Part shown: positions 1-5,741 of the stretch, in pieces
How positions within the stretch are numbered: position 1 is the stretch's first letter
Layout: each line of letters starts with the position of its first letter
From: a bacterium
Lineage (GTDB): Bacteria; Patescibacteriota; Minisyncoccia; Minisyncoccales; CG1-02-41-26
Direction of reading: 5' to 3'
Assembly (NCBI GenBank): GCA_021163625.1
Contig: JAGGTS010000039.1
Span: 1 to 5,807 of the forward strand
DNA length: 5,807 bases
Made by a program: the position numbers and the translations under genes
Notes under the pieces: model-generated
Seen by the model: only the letters and a program-made list of their open reading frames with translations
Database searches by the model: none
Told to the model about the DNA's origin: nothing

Positions 1-141
1 GTAAGTGATTTGGAAAAATTTAATAAGCTTACTGTCGGCAGAGAACTAAAAATGGTTGAGTTAAAAAGAAAAGTTAAATTGCTGAGCGAGGAACTTGAAA
101 AGCTCAAAGCAAAGTGTTCGGCAGAAGGAAAGGATAAGTAG
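1..141 (+). CDS. C-terminal end of a truncated coiled-coil protein, probably a sensory (PAS-type) protein
   Basis: The frame is open from base 1 and ends at TAG 139-141, giving the last 46 residues of a protein whose start lies outside the window. The visible part is charged and helical. It carries the segment NKLTVGRELKMVELK, then Lys/Glu/Leu heptads typical of a coiled coil, and a short polar tail. From memory, a similar VGREL-K-M segment occurs at the C-terminal end of PAS-containing or membrane-anchored sensor proteins in Parcubacteria-like genomes, so a sensory protein is a reasonable inference. It lies on the same strand as the V4R-like sensor and kinase that follow, 95 bp upstream of the former. 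The domain that would define its function is missing. The reading frame is secure; the role is tentative. Confidence 0.6.
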   Translation, partial: VSDLEKFNKLTVGRELKMVELKRKVKLLSEELEKLKAKCSAEGKDK

Positions 142-199
142 CGGAAATTTTCCTTGGGCAGTTTTTGGCAAAAAGGTCGGGTTTAATAATTTTATTATT

Positions 200-227
200 T
201 TGAAATAAAAAAAATAATTATTAATAT
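200..227 (+). promoter_or_regulatory. possible promoter for the V4R-like sensor gene
   Basis: TTGAAA (200-205) matches five of six consensus -35 bases. It is followed after 16 bp by TAATAT (222-227), a four-of-six -10 match. Transcription would begin only a few bases before the ATG at 237, giving an almost leaderless mRNA, which fits the absence of a Shine-Dalgarno sequence. The region is nearly pure A/T, so chance matches are likely. Confidence 0.3.
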
Positions 228-236
228 AAGTAAAAT

Positions 237-836
237 ATGATAAACAAAGAAAAAATAGAAGAACTAATGTCAATAAATGGGCAGGTAAAAGACGTTGTTT
301 TTCAGACGGACGCAGACTATATCTTAAAAAAATATGGCGAAGAAGGCCTTGCAAAACTTGAAAAAAAGGCAGAAGAACTTAACATCCCCATAAACTACAA
401 GGAGGCAAACTCTTTAAAGCTTTGCCCTATTGGGTTAAGGGTTCTATCCCTGCTTCTAATGAGAGACGTTTTTGGCTTAAGCGATTCTGAAATAAGAGAA
501 ATTGGCTACAGCGCGCCGGCAACATCTTTTGTTGTAAAACTCTTGATGAGATTTCTCAGTTCTTTTTCAAGACTCGCAAAGGAGGTGCCAAACTACTGGA
601 AAAACCATTACACAATTGGGAGCCTTGAATCTGTTTATCTAAATGAAAAAACAAAAGACCTTATTGTCCATTTAAAAGACTTTAAAGTAGACCCAATTTT
701 GTGCATTTATTTTGAAGGATACTTTAGGCGAATATACGAATTTGCTGTTGGATTTGGCAATGGCGAGTGCAAAGAGACAAAGTGTATGTTTAAAGGCGCG
801 CCTTACCACGAATATGTTTTCAGAACACGCAAATAA
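237..836 (+). CDS. V4R/H-NOX-like small-molecule sensor protein (199 aa)
   Basis: This is a soluble 199-residue protein with no signal peptide or obvious membrane segment. The N-terminal half includes a GQVKDVVFQTDADYILKKYG stretch (about 15-34) and CPIGLRVLSLL (about 63-73). The C-terminal half (about 125-195) has the look of the 4-vinyl reductase (V4R) fold: a GYFRRIYEFAVGFG helix followed by E-C-K-E-T-K-C-M-F-K-G-A-P-Y-H-E, with C178, C183 and H191 where V4R proteins have their Cys-rich closing motif. Family knowledge: V4R and H-NOX domains bind small hydrophobic molecules, heme or metal, and often feed kinases. I see no clear heme-ligating H-NOX motif, so the ligand is unknown. The 3' end overlaps the kinase start by 23 bp, implying coupled translation and probably a shared pathway. 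The ATG at 237 has no Shine-Dalgarno; M11 is an alternative start but would cut into an otherwise plausible N-terminal helix. Confidence 0.7.
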   Translation: MINKEKIEELMSINGQVKDVVFQTDADYILKKYGEEGLAKLEKKAEELNIPINYKEANSLKLCPIGLRVLSLLLMRDVFGLSDSEIREIGYSAPATSFVVKLLMRFLSSFSRLAKEVPNYWKNHYTIGSLESVYLNEKTKDLIVHLKDFKVDPILCIYFEGYFRRIYEFAVGFGNGECKETKCMFKGAPYHEYVFRTRK

Positions 837-2388
837 TTTAGAAAAAAAAGACACTTTAAATGAAAGCATCTTAGAGCTTGAGGCTTACATTAAAGACTTC
901 TGGCGTTTTTTGCCTTTACCAGTATACTATTTTAATCCTATGCATATTGCCCTGGATGCAACGAGAGCGGCAGAGGATTTTTCAGGGTATTCTGAAGCAG
1001 AAATAATAGGCAGGGATTTATCTAAAATTTTCGCAGAATCGGAACAAACGATAAGCTCTTTTAAAAAAGAAATTTTAGAGGGGAAACACACCTTGAAAAA
1101 GAAAATGATATTTCTTACCAAGGACAAAAGAAGAGTTCCTGTAAATGTTTTTGTTTCTCCGAGAGAGTCTCTTAATGGAGAATTCATAGGATATTTTTTG
1201 GCAGTTTTTGATATCAGTGCTTTTGAAAAATTCCAAAAAGAACTTGAGGAAAAAATAAGCAAAAGGACAAAAGAGCTTGAGGAATCAAGAACAGCTTTGA
1301 TGAATATTTTGGAAGACGTTGAGGAATCGCGCCGGGAGGCAGAGGAAGAAAGAGACAAGACAGTGGCAATAGTTGCCAATTTGACAGATGGTTTATTCTT
1401 TTTTGATAAAAACGATATTCTTGCTTTCATTAACCCCCAAGCGGAAAAAATTTTTAATGTGAAGAAAGAACAGCTGATAGGGAAAGATTTTTTAGAGATA
1501 ATTAGCAGGCAAGAGCTGAAGCCATTGCTGGATGCCTTGGGCCAGAAGATTAAAAAAGTTTTTAGGAAAGAAATAACAATTAATGAAAATTTAACACTGG
1601 AGCTTACGACGGTTTTTGTTTCAAGAAAAGGAGAAAAGATAGGCAGCTTGTTGATTTTACATGACGTAAGCAGAGAAAAATTGGTTGAGCGGATGAAAAC
1701 CGAATTTGTCTCTATCGCTGCCCATCAATTGCGCACTCCGCTTTCCGCAATTAAATGGACATTAAAGATGTTTTTAGATGGCGACCTTGGGGAACTGACA
1801 AAGGAGCAAAAAGAATTTGCGGAGAAAAGTTATATAAGCAACGAAAGAATGATTAATTTAGTCAACGACCTTTTAGATGTGAGCAGGATAGAGGAAGGAA
1901 GATATCTCTATAAGCTAACCCCTGCCAGGATGGAAAGGATAATCCAGGCGATAATAAATTCTTTATCAAGGGTTGCAAAAAGAAAAGGCATTGTAATTGA
2001 TTTTGTCAAAAAGCAGAAAAGTTTTCCTCAAGTCAAAGTTGATGCTGAAAAAATTGGCTTGGTTATCCAGAACCTTATAGATAACGCTGTAAAATACACC
2101 CCTGAAAAAGGAAAGATTACTGTTTCTTTAAGTAAAACCGGCAATAATCTTAAAGTTGAAGTAGCAGATACTGGGATGGGCATACCAAAAGACCAGCAAG
2201 GAAGGATTTTTAGTAAATTCTTTAGGGGCGCCAACGCTTTAAAAACAGAGACAGTAGGTTCTGGCTTGGGTTTATTCATTGTAAAAAACATTGTTGAGGC
2301 GCACAAAGGCAAAATTTGGTTTGAGTCAGAAGAAGGCAAGGGAACAACTTTCTTTTTCACAATTCCCATTAATCCGGAAAAAATATAA
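814..2388 (+). CDS. soluble double-PAS sensor histidine kinase
   Basis: The product autophosphorylates on histidine and passes the phosphate to a receiver Asp. From the ATG at 814 it has 524 residues. The domain order is PAS 1 (about 31-140, with an FSGYSEAEIIGRDL core), a coiled-coil linker (about 141-183, Glu/Lys/Arg-rich), PAS 2 (about 184-285), HisKA (about 293-360) and HATPase_c (about 405-520). H304 in AAHQLRTPL is the phospho-acceptor. The N-box NLIDNAVKYTP starts at 420, the G1 box DTGMGIP at 452 and the G2 box GSGLGL at 482, so every catalytic box is present. There is no membrane segment, so it should act in the cytoplasm. An in-frame TTG at 712 and ATG at 760 would lengthen it by 34 or 18 residues. 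I prefer 814 because the overlap with the sensor gene is shorter and the added residues belong to no domain. No Shine-Dalgarno precedes 814, so translational coupling to the sensor gene is likely. The likely partners are the two receivers downstream. Confidence 0.93.
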   Translation: MFSEHANNLEKKDTLNESILELEAYIKDFWRFLPLPVYYFNPMHIALDATRAAEDFSGYSEAEIIGRDLSKIFAESEQTISSFKKEILEGKHTLKKKMIFLTKDKRRVPVNVFVSPRESLNGEFIGYFLAVFDISAFEKFQKELEEKISKRTKELEESRTALMNILEDVEESRREAEEERDKTVAIVANLTDGLFFFDKNDILAFINPQAEKIFNVKKEQLIGKDFLEIISRQELKPLLDALGQKIKKVFRKEITINENLTLELTTVFVSRKGEKIGSLLILHDVSREKLVERMKTEFVSIAAHQLRTPLSAIKWTLKMFLDGDLGELTKEQKEFAEKSYISNERMINLVNDLLDVSRIEEGRYLYKLTPARMERIIQAIINSLSRVAKRKGIVIDFVKKQKSFPQVKVDAEKIGLVIQNLIDNAVKYTPEKGKITVSLSKTGNNLKVEVADTGMGIPKDQQGRIFSKFFRGANALKTETVGSGLGLFIVKNIVEAHKGKIWFESEEGKGTTFFFTIPINPEKI

Positions 2389-2444
2389 TGTTTGGGCTTT
2401 ACAAGTTTTTTTAAAGAGTTAAAATATAAATGTAGGTAAATTAT

Positions 2445-2473
2445 TTGAAAACAAAGGTCGCTTCCTGTATTTT
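2445..2473 (+). promoter_or_regulatory. possible promoter for the first response regulator
   Basis: TTGAAA (2445-2450, five of six) is followed after 17 bp by TATTTT (2468-2473, four of six), which is preceded directly by TG. The start point would be near 2480, leaving about 18 bases before the ATG at 2498. It sits in the 109-bp gap after the kinase, so the receiver could be expressed separately from it. Confidence 0.4.
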
Positions 2474-2497
2474 CAAGGTAATTAATTTTGTATTTAT

Positions 2498-2866
2498 ATG
2501 GCTAAGAAAATTACTATTGTCGAAGATGAAGAAATTCTCCGCGATTTGCTCAAAAACAAATTAACAGCAGAAGGGTACGAGGTTTCTACTGCAAATGACG
2601 GAGAGGAAGGAATTACCAGAATTAAGCAAGAACGCCCAGATCTCATTATTTTAGACATTGTTATGCCAAAAATGGGAGGTTTTGAAGTTATGGAAGAGCT
2701 GAACAAAGATGAAGAATTAGCAAAAATTCCTGTATTAGTTGTTTCTAATTCAGGCCAGCCAGTTGAAATTGACAAAGCGAAATCATTAGGCGCAAAGGAT
2801 TGGCTGATAAAAACAGAATTTGATCCCCAAGAAGTTATTGACAAGGTTAAAAATCAAATTGGCTAA
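2498..2866 (+). CDS. receiver-only response regulator 1 (CheY-like)
   Basis: This 122-residue protein is one phospho-receiver (REC) domain and nothing more, so any output must come from binding other proteins. The acidic Mg-binding cluster is E9-D10-E11, the phospho-acceptor is D53 in ILDIVMP, the switch Ser is S83 in VVSNSGQ, and the conserved Lys is K105 in WLIKTEF. All key residues are present, so it should be phosphorylatable. W102 occupies the aromatic switch position (usually Tyr, Phe or His). It lies 109 bp after the histidine kinase and 64 bp before a paralogue with about 46% identity (56 of 121 residues in my ungapped hand alignment). Kinase partnership is inferred from adjacency. 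The ATG at 2498 has no Shine-Dalgarno at usable spacing; the only AAGG lies about 20 bases upstream. Confidence 0.93.
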   Translation: MAKKITIVEDEEILRDLLKNKLTAEGYEVSTANDGEEGITRIKQERPDLIILDIVMPKMGGFEVMEELNKDEELAKIPVLVVSNSGQPVEIDKAKSLGAKDWLIKTEFDPQEVIDKVKNQIG

Positions 2867-2880
2867 ACAGACCTATCGGC

Positions 2881-2908
2881 TTGCGGGGCAACTGTTCTTT
2901 TGTATAAT
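2881..2908 (+). promoter_or_regulatory. likely promoter for the second response regulator
   Basis: A perfect -10 hexamer TATAAT lies at 2903-2908, with TTGCGG at 2881-2886 as a weak -35 after a 16-bp spacer. Transcription would start near 2915, about 15 bases before the ATG at 2931. This suggests the second receiver can be transcribed independently of the first. Confidence 0.5.
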
Positions 2909-2930
2909 AAAATAATAAACTAAACTTTCT

Positions 2931-3296
2931 ATGCCAAAAATTTTACTTGTTGAAGACGACGATTTTTTAAGGGAGCTTATAGTTAAAAAGCTGAACCAGG
3001 AGAATTATGAGGTCAGCGAGGCTGTTGATGGAGAGGAAGCTGTAAAAAAAGTGAAAGAGATTGTGCCAGATTTAGTCTTGCTCGATTTAATCCTGCCGGG
3101 TATGGACGGCTTTAAGGTTTTGTCACAGATAAAAGAAGATTCTGCTCTAACGCATATTCCTGTCATTATTCTTTCTAATTTAGGTCAAAGGGAGGACGTA
3201 GAAAAAGCTTTAAAGCTTGGCGCTGCAGATTATATGATAAAGGCTCACTTTACGCCAAACGAAATCATCAAAAAGATAAAGAATTTAATTAGATAA
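2931..3296 (+). CDS. receiver-only response regulator 2 (CheY-like)
   Basis: This is a stand-alone REC domain of 121 residues with no DNA-binding or enzymatic output domain. The acidic cluster is E8-D9-D10, the phospho-acceptor D52 lies in LLDLILPGMDG, the switch Ser S82 in ILSNLGQ, and the conserved Lys K104 in YMIKAHF. Y101 is the usual aromatic switch residue, unlike the Trp in the preceding paralogue. The two receivers share the SN-x-GQ segment after beta-4, and together they look like a tandem duplication that has diverged. Possible roles are a second target of the upstream kinase, a phosphate sink, or an intermediate in a relay; the sequence cannot decide between them. The ATG follows a TATAAT-type promoter with a short leader and no Shine-Dalgarno. 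An M-P-K-I-L-L-V-E-D start is typical of the family, so the start is secure. Confidence 0.93.
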   Translation: MPKILLVEDDDFLRELIVKKLNQENYEVSEAVDGEEAVKKVKEIVPDLVLLDLILPGMDGFKVLSQIKEDSALTHIPVIILSNLGQREDVEKALKLGAADYMIKAHFTPNEIIKKIKNLIR

Positions 3297-3298
3297 CA

Positions 3299-3345
3299 GC
3301 CAAGCGGAAAATAAAATATAAAGGTTGGCAAGTTTTTATTTTTTC
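3299..3345 (+). terminator. weak terminator-like hairpin after the second response regulator
   Basis: GCCAA (3299-3303) and TTGGC (3325-3329) can form a 5-bp stem around a 21-base A-rich loop. A T-rich run (3334-3345) follows, starting three bases after the stop codon of the receiver gene. The position suits the end of the signalling operon, but the stem is short and the loop long, so this is tentative. Confidence 0.25.
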
Positions 3346-3357
3346 ATAACCCCAATT

Positions 3358-3361
3358 AAGG
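3358..3361 (+). promoter_or_regulatory. Shine-Dalgarno-like site of mutM
   Basis: AAGG ends 7 bases before the mutM ATG at 3369. It is the only well-spaced Shine-Dalgarno-like sequence in front of any gene in this window and supports the chosen start. Confidence 0.45.
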
Positions 3362-3368
3362 TTGGATT

Positions 3369-4232
3369 ATGCCTGAGCTTCCGGAAGTAGAAACTACGGT
3401 AAGAGAATTGAGAAAAAAGGTCCTGAAAAGGACTTTTCTTGATGTTTGGACCGATTGCCCAAAAATTATTAAGGAGCCCAATGATTTTAAGCAATTTAAA
3501 AGCATAATAACTGGCAAGGAAATTAAAAGCGTTTACAGAAAGGGAAAAAATATTATTTTTAGCTTGTCTGCTGATTTTTCTCTTTTAATTCATCAAAAGC
3601 TTACAGGACACCTTTTGTATGGCAAGTGGAAAAAACAGGGCCTAATTTGGAAGCCGGTTGTCGCAGGACCGATTGCAAGCGACCCAATGAACCGTTTTAT
3701 TCATTTAATTTTTCTATTTGATAATAAATGGCAGTTGGCTCTCTGCGATTTGAGGAAATTTTCTAAAGTAGTGCTTGCGAAAAATGAGGAAATAAAAGAA
3801 GAAGCAAAAGCAATTGGCCCAGATCCTTTACTAATGACTTTTGGAGAATTTAAGAAAATAATAGGGCAGAAAAATGCGAAGATAAAGCAGGTCCTGATGG
3901 ACCAAAAACTAATTTCTGGAATTGGAAATATTTATTCAAATGAAGCGTTATTTGAAGCAAGAATTAATCCAAAAAGGCCTGCCAGTGATTTAAAGGAAGG
4001 CGAAATAAAGAGACTTTATCATTCGTTGACAAAAATTTTAAAAAAGTCAATATCAGTGCAAGGTGAATCCTTTTCAGATTTCAGAACATTGGATGGCAAA
4101 AAGGGCGGTTTTGATGTTTTTATAAAAGTCTATCGCAAGGAAGGGAAGAAATGTCCTTACTGCGGGGGAAAAATAGTTAAGGAAGAAATTGGCGGAAGGA
4201 GCAGTTATTTTTGTCCAAATTGCCAGAAGTAA
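3369..4232 (+). CDS. mutM: formamidopyrimidine-DNA glycosylase (Fpg/MutM)
   Basis: This base-excision repair enzyme removes oxidised purines such as 8-oxoguanine and formamidopyrimidines, and cuts the abasic strand by beta/delta elimination. The N-terminus MPELPEVETT supplies the catalytic P2 (Schiff base once Met is removed) and E3. K60 in RKGKN matches E. coli K57. ISGIGNIYSNE (182-192, N187) is the helix-two-turn-helix phosphate-binding motif. The C-terminal zinc finger is C262-x2-C265-x16-C282-x2-C285, with R277 as the DNA-binding Arg. The enzyme should be active. Two oddities: the Met used to fill the gap left by the flipped base is Leu (L78 in HQKLTGHL), and the loop after it (83-108) is about 15 residues longer than in E. 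coli. R129 and F131 of the wedge are kept. At 287 residues it is slightly longer than usual (about 270). It lies 72 bp after the second receiver gene and 81 bp before holA. Confidence 0.95.
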   Translation: MPELPEVETTVRELRKKVLKRTFLDVWTDCPKIIKEPNDFKQFKSIITGKEIKSVYRKGKNIIFSLSADFSLLIHQKLTGHLLYGKWKKQGLIWKPVVAGPIASDPMNRFIHLIFLFDNKWQLALCDLRKFSKVVLAKNEEIKEEAKAIGPDPLLMTFGEFKKIIGQKNAKIKQVLMDQKLISGIGNIYSNEALFEARINPKRPASDLKEGEIKRLYHSLTKILKKSISVQGESFSDFRTLDGKKGGFDVFIKVYRKEGKKCPYCGGKIVKEEIGGRSSYFCPNCQK

Positions 4233-4313
4233 AGAAAACGAACGCTAGAATATCAGGTTAGAGCTGGAAGGCAAGGCATTGAAAGTTATTTTATATTTTT
4301 ATTTTTAAAAACT

Positions 4314-5291
4314 ATGATTATTTTTCTTTTTGGTAAGGATACATACAGGCTGCACAGAAAGTTAAATGAGATAAAAGAGGGCTATAACAAAAAGGTTGGG
4401 CAGCCAAACTTAAACTTTGAACAGTTTGACGCCTTGGAAATAGGGTTCAAGGAATTTTGGGACAGAATTTTCCAAGGATCAATCTTTACGGACAGAAAAT
4501 TGGTCTATATAAAAAATCTTTTGGCCGGGAACGGGTTTAGAAAAAATTTTATAAAAAAGATAAAAGAAATAGCCGAGTCTAAAATGGTTGTAGTCATTTC
4601 CGAGGAAGGGTCCACGAAGGAAACAAACAAAGATTTTGCTATAATAAAAAAATTTTCAAGATGCCAGGAATTTAAGCCACTGGGCAAAAGGGCTCGTGTT
4701 ATCTGGGCAGAAAATGAATTTAAAAGAAACGGGATAAGGGCAGACCGTTTTGTGTTAGAGAAGCTAATTGAATCTGTCGGCGACGATATGTGGCGTCTTT
4801 CAAATGAGATAGAAAAGTTATCTTGCTTTCTTGGAGGGCAGAAAAATGAGTCAGCAAAAGCAAAGACCATAACCTTAGAAAATATTAAACTCTTGATAAG
4901 AGAAAAAATTGACTCGGATATATTTAAAACAATTGATGCTGTATCAAAAAAAGAAAAGAGCAGAGCTCTTTCCTTGCTGAAAAATCATTTAGATATTGGC
5001 GATAATCCGTCTTACCTTATCTCTATGATGGCTTTTCAATTTAGAAGGATGCTTATGTTAAAAAGCGAATTTTCCCAGAAAAGAAGTTTAGGACAGTCTG
5101 CTGTATATCAATTAAGTAGAAAGTTTAATGTTCATCCGTACGCTATTTGGAAAACCTTAGAAGTCTCAAGAAATTTTTCTATGGAAGACCTAAAAAGAAT
5201 TTATCAAAAGCTTTTTCTCGCAGAAAAAAATATAAAAACAAATAGTATAGAGCCAGCAACAGCAATAGAATTATTTATCTCAGAGATTTAG
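4314..5291 (+). CDS. holA: DNA polymerase III subunit delta (clamp loader)
   Basis: HolA is the clamp-loader subunit that opens the beta sliding clamp during replication. The 325-residue length fits the family (about 320-345). The N-terminus MIIFLFGKDTYR is the usual beta-strand and G-x-D/E-x-Y/F start of HolA. It resembles a Walker A region but lacks the GKT/S, as expected because delta does not hydrolyse ATP. The middle segment LENIKLLIREKIDSDIFKTI (about 190-209) links the AAA+-like part to the C-terminal collar domain. MMAFQFRRMLMLK (about 238-250) is the characteristic collar helix. The start at 4314 has no Shine-Dalgarno and follows a T-rich stretch. Its end faces rpsT across 24 bp. The same convergent holA-rpsT order is known from Bacillus subtilis and supports the call. 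Confidence 0.9.
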   Translation: MIIFLFGKDTYRLHRKLNEIKEGYNKKVGQPNLNFEQFDALEIGFKEFWDRIFQGSIFTDRKLVYIKNLLAGNGFRKNFIKKIKEIAESKMVVVISEEGSTKETNKDFAIIKKFSRCQEFKPLGKRARVIWAENEFKRNGIRADRFVLEKLIESVGDDMWRLSNEIEKLSCFLGGQKNESAKAKTITLENIKLLIREKIDSDIFKTIDAVSKKEKSRALSLLKNHLDIGDNPSYLISMMAFQFRRMLMLKSEFSQKRSLGQSAVYQLSRKFNVHPYAIWKTLEVSRNFSMEDLKRIYQKLFLAEKNIKTNSIEPATAIELFISEI

Positions 5292-5315
5292 TTTGTAGTC
5301 CAAAAATTAGAAAGT

Positions 5316-5603
5316 TTAGCCTTTGTCTTGCGGTTTTTGATTTATTATTTGATTTATTATTTTTGCTATTTTCGATTTTTTCCTTGAAGCGGTATTTTTT
5401 TTGATGGTTTTCTTTTTTGCTGCCTTATCTATTGCCTTGTAAATTTTTGGAAGGAGCTTGATTGCTTCTTCTTGTTTTTTTTCAGAAATCAAAAAAGTAG
5501 CTTTTTTTGTAAGCTTTTTTATTTTTTCTTTTCTCCTAATGTTTTGTTTCCGCCTTTTTATATTTTGCCTCAAGGCTTTTTTCGCTGATTTTGTAATTGG
5601 CAT
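5316..5603 (-). CDS. rpsT: 30S ribosomal protein S20
   Basis: S20 is a primary 16S rRNA-binding protein of the small subunit, made almost entirely of helices. The 95-residue product begins MPITKSAKKALRQNIKRRKQ, the usual S20 N-terminus (S/T-A-x-K-R/A-x-R-x-x-x-x-R-R). The conserved segment I-Y-K-A-I-D-K-A-A-K-K-K-T-I-K-K-N-T-A-S-R-K-K-S-K follows, and the whole protein is very rich in Lys. Length is slightly above the common 85-90 residues. It is read on the minus strand from ATG at 5603-5601 to TAA at 5318-5316, convergent with holA and divergent from ruvA. No Shine-Dalgarno precedes the ATG, and the strong promoter upstream would leave a leader of only about 10 bases. I see no hairpin terminator after its stop, so the transcript may run into the 3' end of holA. 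Confidence 0.95.
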   Translation of the reverse strand: MPITKSAKKALRQNIKRRKQNIRRKEKIKKLTKKATFLISEKKQEEAIKLLPKIYKAIDKAAKKKTIKKNTASRKKSKIAKIINQIINQKPQDKG

Positions 5604-5620
5604 AAGTTTTTAACAGTTTT

Positions 5621-5648
5621 ATAATATCATAAAAATTTATTTTTTCAA
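5621..5648 (-). promoter_or_regulatory. strong extended -10 promoter for rpsT
   Basis: On the minus strand, TTGAAA (5648-5643) is followed after 16 bp by TATTAT (5626-5621). TGA (5629-5627) directly precedes the latter, giving an extended -10 element. Both hexamers match five of six consensus bases. Transcription would start near 5614, about 10 bases before the rpsT ATG. This is the best promoter in the window and suits a highly expressed ribosomal gene. Confidence 0.6.
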
Positions 5649-5656
5649 TAGAGAAA

Positions 5657-5693
5657 GGGTTTAGGGGGCAGTAGACCTGTATTTATTTTTTTG
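5657..5693 (+). terminator. possible hairpin plus T-run in the rpsT-ruvA gap
   Basis: GGGTTTA (5657-5663) can pair with TAGACCT (5672-5678) to give a 7-bp stem with two G-U pairs and an 8-base loop. The T-rich run TGTATTTATTTTTTTG follows at 5678-5693. On the + strand this looks like an intrinsic terminator. It could stop holA read-through beyond rpsT or attenuate a long ruvA leader. The stem is marginal. Confidence 0.25.
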
Positions 5694-5700
5694 TTATATT
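5672..5700 (+). promoter_or_regulatory. possible promoter for ruvA
   Basis: TAGACC (5672-5677, four of six) and TATATT (5695-5700, five of six) are spaced by 17 bp and would start transcription near 5707, about 35 bases before the ruvA ATG. The -35 overlaps the right arm of the hairpin described at 5657-5693, so only one of the two readings may be real. Confidence 0.3.
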
Positions 5701-5741
5701 AAACAAGCAGCAACATAAATTTTCTTTTGATTTTAAAAAAT

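Noticed and set aside
61..354. Minus-strand frame of 97 codons with Phe/Leu-rich stretches resembling membrane segments
   Set aside because: It crosses the A/T-rich gap and overlaps two real + strand frames; the hydrophobic look is the reverse of Lys-rich coding and poly-A tracts.
795..802. 8-bp palindrome GGCGCGCC in the sensor-kinase overlap
   Set aside because: It lies within codons of the sensor gene and has no partner copies in the window; most likely chance.
927..1430. Minus-strand open frame of 167 codons inside the kinase gene
   Set aside because: It lies wholly opposite the clear PAS-coding frame and its Ser/Lys/Phe-rich product looks like the reverse reading of that sequence.
2028..2369. 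Minus-strand open frame opposite the kinase ATPase domain
   Set aside because: The forward frame carries intact N, G1 and G2 boxes; the reverse product has no recognisable motif.
2494..2844. Minus-strand open frame opposite the first receiver
   Set aside because: It mirrors a receiver with all key residues present; the Ser/Ile-rich product is a shadow.
2866..2900. AACAG/CTGTT pairing after the first receiver followed by a short T-run, as a terminator
   Set aside because: The stem is only 5 bp around a 21-base loop and overlaps the likely promoter of the second receiver; too weak to call.
3325..3350. TTGGCA as a -35 element for mutM
   Set aside because: The only -10-like hexamer (CATAAC) is 14 bp away, a poor match at poor spacing.
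4279..4307. TTGAAA plus T-rich DNA as a holA promoter
   Set aside because: No acceptable -10 hexamer lies 16-18 bp downstream.
4505..4870. Minus-strand open frame inside holA
   Set aside because: It is a shadow of the well-supported holA frame with no family signal.
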